Origin: Megaleporinus macrocephalus
Taxonomy: Eukaryota > Chordata > Actinopteri > Characiformes > Anostomidae
Direction: 5' to 3'
Assembly (NCBI GenBank): GCA_021613375.1
Contig: CM038725.1
Coordinates: forward strand, 15,214,175-15,278,174
DNA length: 64,000 nt
Shown one piece after another: positions 58,485 to 64,000 of the stretch. Each line of letters begins with the position of its first letter. Position 1 is the first letter of the stretch. The notes under the pieces are model-generated. The model had not been told where the DNA came from, made no database searches, and saw only the letters and a program-made list of their open reading frames with translations. The position numbers and the translations under genes are program-made.

Positions 58485-58584
58485 GTAGGTGCCCGTCTGC
58501 TTATACCTCTGGGATTAGTCAAAGTCTGTGAGATATAATCATCATCTAATCATCTGACCTCACTAATACTCTAGTGGCTAACTG

Positions 58585-58692
58585 CAGTCAAACCCTCACA
58601 GCAATGTTCCAGCATCTACTGTAACCTTCCCAGAAGAGCGGAGGCTGTTACTGCAGCAAAGTGGGGCAAGGGGCTCCCTAGAGTCACATCTG
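58585..58692. mobile_element. Tc1-like transposon 3' fragment
   Basis: GTCAAACCCTCACAGCAATG, ACCTTCCCAGAAGAGCGGAG and GTTACTGCAGCAAAGTGGGG parallel 28836-28920 of the Tc1-like element (GTCAAACATTCCCATAAACG, CCTTCCCAAAAGAGTTGAAG). An isolated remnant. Confidence 0.65.
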
Positions 58693-60480
58693 TCTCACCC
58701 TGCATTCACTCAACTTGAGGACACCAGATTTCACTTCACTTATATTTCTTTGTTTAGTCAAAGGCTCGACTAATGCTTGCAGTTTTCTCAGCCAAGTAAT
58801 CAATAACAAAGTTGTTATTGCTCTTTTTATCATTCAATCACACTGAATATTTTCTTCTCTTTAAATCCAAGCTATGGATCTCAAATCTCTTCTGGGCTAC
58901 CTCTTCGCCTTATTTTTTGAACTCTTCAAAGTTGAAACAGCAAAGTATGTTAGAGTTTATTAAACATTTGAGGACACAAAAAATCTGAACCCTTTCAAGA
59001 GCTTAAGCATTCATCCCACTAGGAAGTAGTGTGTTTAAACCCCAATGAAGCTACAATGGTCTATGACTGGGGAGGTGAAAATGTGAGGTGGACCTGTCTG
59101 ATAGAAAAGGCCCAGCTTGTGAGTAAAAAACATACATTCCACCAGGATTCTGTATTAGCAAGAACCTGAATTTATGTTACACTCTTATACAGAGCAATTT
59201 AAAATTTGATAGTAAATATAGTACAACAAACGCATTTTCCTGCAAACATGCTTCGGATACATGGCTGTGATCACTGCAAAAGTACGTCAGCGACTATATA
59301 TTTACACATTTAGCGTAATTTGCTTAAAAAAGGTCTAAAAGGTTAAAAGTTACATTATCACATCTTGAATTCCCCCATTTCAAATGCGACTTTAGTGGGA
59401 AAATTGGTATTGCCTAGTTTCAGACACCACTCAAACACAGCATCAGTACTGTTAGCAAGGTTGACTTGACCAGCAACAGCTGAACAAGTATTTCCCATGA
59501 ACAGTGCAAGAATTTTGCTTGGATACAGCAGATGAAATAGTGGCTCTCATTGTTGACAAAGTGGCAACTAAAAGCTACAGTTCATGAACCACACAAGCCA
59601 CCATATTGGAATCCAAACTTGGAATTAATAACTAGAATTGAAACTTGGAATCGATACAATTCAAACAATGTCCAGTCTTAATGGGGGGAAACCAAACCAC
59701 TAAAAACTGAAGGTCCAATGGCCTTTTCAAAAACATTTTGAAATCACGAATAAAATCCAACAATAAAATGATTTGTAGCATTCGCTTCAATAATAGATTG
59801 CAGATTTCTCTCCAACGAGAGGGGGCTTTCCCTTGTGGTGCCATGACCCTCAACTGCTTGCGGCATGACTAGCAAGCTGATTGACTCTTTTCCTTGAAAG
59901 ACTGCAAGCGATCTTATCGGTCGAGGTTTAAACACAACACAGAATGAACTCTACCTGTTCTGAATCTTTGTATTCTGTGTTTTTGAGAATTGATACAATA
60001 TCAGAGAACATAATATTACAATACTTAAATGTATTAGTTTTTTTCTTGCACTCCTTCATTCGACATTGCTTACCTAACTGAGCCACAGAACTAAAAAAAA
60101 AGTGTTGAGAGAAGTTTTGACTGAAGTAAGGAGTTTAAGTTGGATGAACTCAAGTGTCCTTAAGTTGAGTTAAGGCAAGAAAAGCTTAGTAATTATTATT
60201 TTAGAACTTTAGAGTCAACTTTGATGTCTTAGAGTGCCAAGAACACAGTCCTACTGCTTCACAGCGCAGAGCTGAGGGGGTCTCTCAACCCCACTTGGCA
60301 TTTGGCATGACAACCTCATGGTGGTATATGTTTGGCTGCTCCATAGTGTCCCATTCTATTAACAGTGCTTTTCTATTGAGATTAACTCAGAAGTTGATCA
60401 CCTGTGTTAGTGATGGGTGCTCTGTAAAGTAGGTGAATTTACTAATTAAAAGCATTGTCTGGATACTTTTGGACGCCATC
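58693..60480. other. Intronic sequence, nothing recognised
   Basis: AT-rich to balanced; no arrays, transposon ends or RNA genes were recognised. Confidence 0.4.
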
Positions 60481-60599
60481 TCCCAACAGTTCACATCGCA
60501 CTGAGACTTTTTTCTTCCCCCTTGACACTTTAAATACATGTCATTTGTCTGACGTGTCACTGTCTTCAACTTTTATTTAAAGCAGTTCATTTATGCCAT

Positions 60600-61910
60600 G
60601 AACTATTTCTTGCCTTTTTTTTTTCTTCTTCTTCTTCTTCATGCTCTAGCGAGCGAGTGTAGCTTTTCCTCAAGGCCACCAGAGCGGAGCTGGCAAGGTG
60701 AACGGCAGAGAGGAACCAGAGAGGCTTTAAAGTGCTTTTCTGGGATGAACTCCCCCAATTCTCCGTAGGTCGCCCGGTCCCACAGCAATATTTTAAGTGT
60801 GAAGGGGAGACAAAGCTGGAGAGAGAAAAAAAAGAGGTTAAAACAGAAAGCAAAGAGAGGAGAAACTTTTGAAAACGCTTGAAAAGGTGAACTCATCAAG
60901 CGCGATATGGCTGCGAATGAAATAAATAAATAAATAAATAGCGAACCCGCGTCCCCCGTGGTGCGCGGAGGACGTCATACATTCAAGGTTTAATTACGAG
61001 ATATCTCGGTCTCCTTGAACTTCTTTGGGCTCCGGATTGAAGGCGGGAGATTTCCGCACTTGTGTCATGAGACGCTCGCCTTGAAGGTCAATATGTGAAA
61101 GGCATCTATAGGCGAAGAACTTTGCGCCTTGGCTCTCTTTTTGTCTGCGCTGAGTTTTTTGTGCCTGTTCTAAGCCCAAAGGCTAATACTTCAGCTATTG
61201 TTCTGCTCTAGCTAGAGCACTCGTAATCCTTTTCTGCTTATCACAAGCGTTTGCATTGCTTTGCATAAAGCACCCTATTAAGAGGATGATTAAAAAGGCT
61301 TCCCGGCTTCAGGTGGCTGTGCTGTTTGTCAAATCAAATGGAGAGAGGAAGAAGTAGGAGAAGAAGAAGGGGGAGAAAGAAGAAGGGGAAAAAAAGAAAC
61401 AAGTGACGATCCATCAATCAGCCGAGGAGAGGAGGAGGAGGAGGAGGAGGAGGGAGCGTAAGGGGGTTGCATAGCGTTCTTCTCCTTTCGTCAATAAAAA
61501 CTCTGCCTGAAGTTAAGAGTGACATTTTGGCAATCAAAGCAATCGGATTTTTATTTGCCTCCTAACAAAGGGCCAATCTACCCGTGCTTGCTGGGAAAAC
61601 GGAGGGGGGATAGGGAAAGAAAGCACCGGGCAGCTTGCCACGAACAACAGCTAGAAGAATAACGACTCCTCTCGCAAAATTGATTTATCTTTTTATAAAT
61701 GATGGCTACATCCCTCCCCAAATGGATTTATAAATTAATTGCTGTCTTATTGGAATAAAAACCTTCTTGTGCAGACATGATAGATAGATTCTGTCGGAGG
61801 GGTCTCATCCGGGACCCCCTCCTTCTTAGTTAGTCCGGCCCAGCTGGAGCAGTAATTTTCTGATCGTATTAACGCTGATTAATAACTAACAATACTCCAT
61901 GCTCGTTTGT
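60600..61910. promoter_or_regulatory. Extended candidate conserved region upstream of exon 15
   Basis: Long non-repetitive region broken by GAA/GGA runs (61340-61455). Stretches such as GGTTTAATTACGAGATATC (about 60987), GGCAATCAAAGCAATCGG (about 61528), GGATTTATAAATTAATTGCT (about 61723) and CGCTGATTAATAACTAAC (about 61873) are rich in homeodomain and SOX/TCF-like words. No coding similarity. It is the largest block of this kind in the window. Confidence 0.38.
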
Positions 61911-61916
61911 CAACAG

Positions 61917-62011
61917 TCAGCTTTGAGTGAGAGGGAGTGGGACTGGGCCCAACTGCTGCCGTCCATTCAGAGAATGAGTCAGGTGACCTTCAGAGCCCTG
62001 CTCGCTAACAG
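61917..62011 (+). CDS. kiaa0825: KIAA0825 exon 15 (penultimate, probably)
   Basis: 95 bases. The acceptor is GTCAACAG and the donor is GTAACA. It starts in phase 0 and encodes SALSEREWDWAQLLPSIQRM then SQVTFRALLAN, matching human TKWNWNWAKLLPNYLGLDKM and TFSVLLKNR. It leaves AG of an Arg codon. Human continues for about 35 further residues (an acidic EEEEK segment), which I do not find before 64000. Confidence 0.95.
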
Positions 62012-62040
62012 GTAACAGCAGAGAGCCATGTGGGTACAGA

Positions 62041-62059
62041 TCCAATGTCTCTCTCTCTT

Positions 62060-62090
<31 letters not shown>

Positions 62091-62560
62091 TTCACTTATT
62101 CTTCTCTGTCTCCCTCTCTTACTTTTACTCTGTCTTTCTTTCTCTTAGTCGTTCCCTCAGCCTCCCCCTATCACTTTCTTACACATTCTTTTTCACTCTG
62201 TCTTTCTTTTCAGTCTGGTTCTTTAAAACCTTGTTTAATCTATCATTTTCTTTCGTGACTCTTATTCATTTCTTATCTCTTTCTCTGTCTTTTTGTCTCA
62301 CTCTGTCTTTCGTTTGTATCTTTCTTTGAATCTCTTCTCTTTCTCCCTTGCTTTATCTCTCCTTTAATCTTCTTTAGTCTTCTTTTATTTAGTCTCTCAT
62401 TCTCTTTTTCAGTTTCAGTTCATCTTGTTCCTGTCTGTCTCTTTTCTGTTCTTTCTCTCTGTTTATGTTTATCTCCCTCCTCTGTCTGTCTGTCTCTCTC
62501 TTGCTGTTTCTCTCTCTGTCTTTCACTCTCTCACACTTTTTATCACCCTCTCTCAGTCTG
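62041..62560. repeat. CT-rich low-complexity tract
   Basis: Imperfect polypyrimidine sequence with a CA run at 62073-62090. Open frames over it are artefacts. Confidence 0.9.
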
Positions 62561-62666
62561 CTGCTTCTCTGTGTGTACATACTATGGACCTGTTTCCTGT
62601 CATGTCCCTCCATGTTCCTTTTTTGTAAATGAATATGTTGTGGGCATGAAGGAGTCCCTGTTGGGA

Positions 62667-62667
<1 letters not shown>

Positions 62668-62699
<32 letters not shown>
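62668..62699. repeat. (GT)n microsatellite
   Basis: About 15 GT units. Confidence 0.95.
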
Positions 62700-62700
<1 letters not shown>

Positions 62701-63036
62701 TGAGGATCACAGCTGTATCTTGTGTGACCTTTTGCCTGTTTCCAGCTGTGTGTGTGTGAGTTTTGTCTTTTTTTCCTCTCCTTATGACAAATTCCCAGCG
62801 TGCTCTCTCCGCACAAAGACTGCAGTAGAAAGTGCTCCTCCATTGGGGAGCACCAAAAGAAGTTTTGGAGTTGGATTAAAAAAATCAGATACCCTTTTGA
62901 GCTTCCTCAAAGGAGATGTTGAAGAGTTTGCCATTTCTAGAGCCAAGTTGAAAATGGAACCTGACTTGTGTGTCAAGCACTTTTGCTAAGTGTGAAGGAA
63001 GCTGTGTGGTTGGTTTGTAGTTAGTCTGCAGCAGAA
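62700..63036. other. Intronic sequence; no terminal exon recognised
   Basis: The frame at 62669-62989 was checked for the missing KIAA0825 C-terminus and does not resemble it. Confidence 0.4.
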
Positions 63037-64000
63037 GTGTCAAGTGACGAAGTACAAATACTTTGTTACCTTACTTAAGTAGAAATGTTGGTTATTTATA
63101 CTTTACTGGAGTAATTATTCTTCAGCTTACATTTACACTCCATTGTCTGTACTTTCTACTCTTTACATTTACACTCCATTATCTGTACTTTCTACTCCTT
63201 ACATTTACACTCCATTATCTGTACTTTCTACTCCTTACATTTACACTCCATTATCAGTACTTTCTACTCCTTACATTTATACATTACATTATCTGTACTT
63301 TCTACTCCTTACATTTACACTCCATTATCAGTACTTTCTACTCCTTACATTTACACTCCATTATCTGTACTTTCTACTCCTTACATTTACACTCCATTAT
63401 CGGTACTTTCTACTCCTTACATTTACACTCCATTATCAGTACTTTCTAATCCTTACATTTACACTCCATTATCTGTACTTTCTACTCCTTACATTTACAC
63501 TCCATTATCTGTACTTTCTACTCCTTACATTTACACTCCATTATCAGTACTTTCTACTCCTTACATTTACACTCCATTATCTGTACTTTCTACTCCTTAC
63601 ATTTACACTCCATTATCGGTACTTTCTACTCCTTACATTTACACATTACATTATCTGTACTTTCTACTCCTTACATTTACACTCCATTATCTGTACTTTC
63701 TACTCCTTACATTTACACTCCATTATCTGTACTTTCTACTCCTTACATTTACACTCCATTATCTGTACTTTCTACTCTTTACATTTACACTCCATTATCT
63801 GTACTTTCTACTCCTTACATTTACACTCCATTATCTGTACTTTCTACTCTTTACATTTACACTCCATTATCTGTACTTTCTACTCCTTACATTTACACTT
63901 CATTATCAGTACTTTCTAATCCTTACATTTACACTATATTATCAGTATTTTCTTCTCCACCTTACATTTACATTCCATTATCTGTACTTTCTACTCCTTA
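63037..64000. mobile_element. Second 36-bp array element, opposite orientation, open at right
   Basis: The border TACAAATACTTTGTTACC...TTACTTAAGTAGAAATG (63053-63088) is the reverse complement of 23863-23898. The array from about 63127 repeats the reverse complement of the 36-bp unit about 24 times (TTACATTTACACTCCATTAT, CTGTACTTTCTACTCC). It runs off the window. Confidence 0.9.

Noticed and set aside
57491..58538. Long Ser/Leu/Phe-rich plus-strand frames
   Set aside because: They lie on the polypyrimidine tract. Only the last part (58317-58484) is coding, as KIAA0825 exon 14.
62669..62989. Possible terminal KIAA0825 exon
   Set aside because: The translated text shows none of the expected acidic EEEEK-type C-terminus, and no acceptor joins in frame to the AG left by exon 15.

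Overview
The window is vertebrate nuclear DNA, almost certainly from a teleost fish. There is no operon structure. Coding sequence is split into short exons with GT-AG splice sites. The introns are AT-rich and full of microsatellites, minisatellites, Tc1/mariner and hAT type DNA transposons, a tRNA-derived SINE, and interspersed repeats I associate with otophysan fish (characins, catfishes, cyprinids). The exact species cannot be read from the sequence.

One protein-coding gene runs left to right through most of the window. It is the ortholog of human KIAA0825. I find fifteen consecutive coding exons between 10847 and 62011. Their split codons join without a frameshift into about 908 codons. 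They match the recalled human protein from roughly residue 340 to near its C-terminus, with near-identical stretches such as GERCSFSIQMWHYF and CATSILQDAESH. The 5' exons lie left of the window and the terminal exon probably lies to the right, so the gene is open at both ends. The molecular function is unknown. Loss of the human gene has been linked to postaxial polydactyly.

Layout: 1-10846 is intron, with an 11-bp minisatellite, a foldback element and a TIR transposon interrupted by a hAT insertion. 10847-16245 holds exons 1-3 (numbered within this window). 16246-24758 is a long intron with a Tc1-like MITE, two related non-coding segments and a 36-bp minisatellite. 24759-38492 holds exons 4-9, with an inverted partner of that MITE and a decayed Tc1-like transposon. 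38493-47050 is a long intron dominated by an 84-bp satellite-like array. 47051-50404 holds exons 10-12. 50405-55505 carries a hAT element that itself contains two minisatellites, plus an old degenerate repeat array. 55506-62011 holds exons 13-15. The right end enters a second copy of the 36-bp minisatellite in the opposite orientation.

Between the repeats lie several blocks of mixed-composition, homeodomain-site-rich sequence. They resemble the conserved non-coding elements of developmental regulatory domains. This is an inference that needs cross-species alignment. I found no clearly new protein system. The most promising observations are structural: an inverted MITE pair around exon 4, duplicated non-coding segments, transposons carrying satellites, and an 840-bp higher-order repeat.
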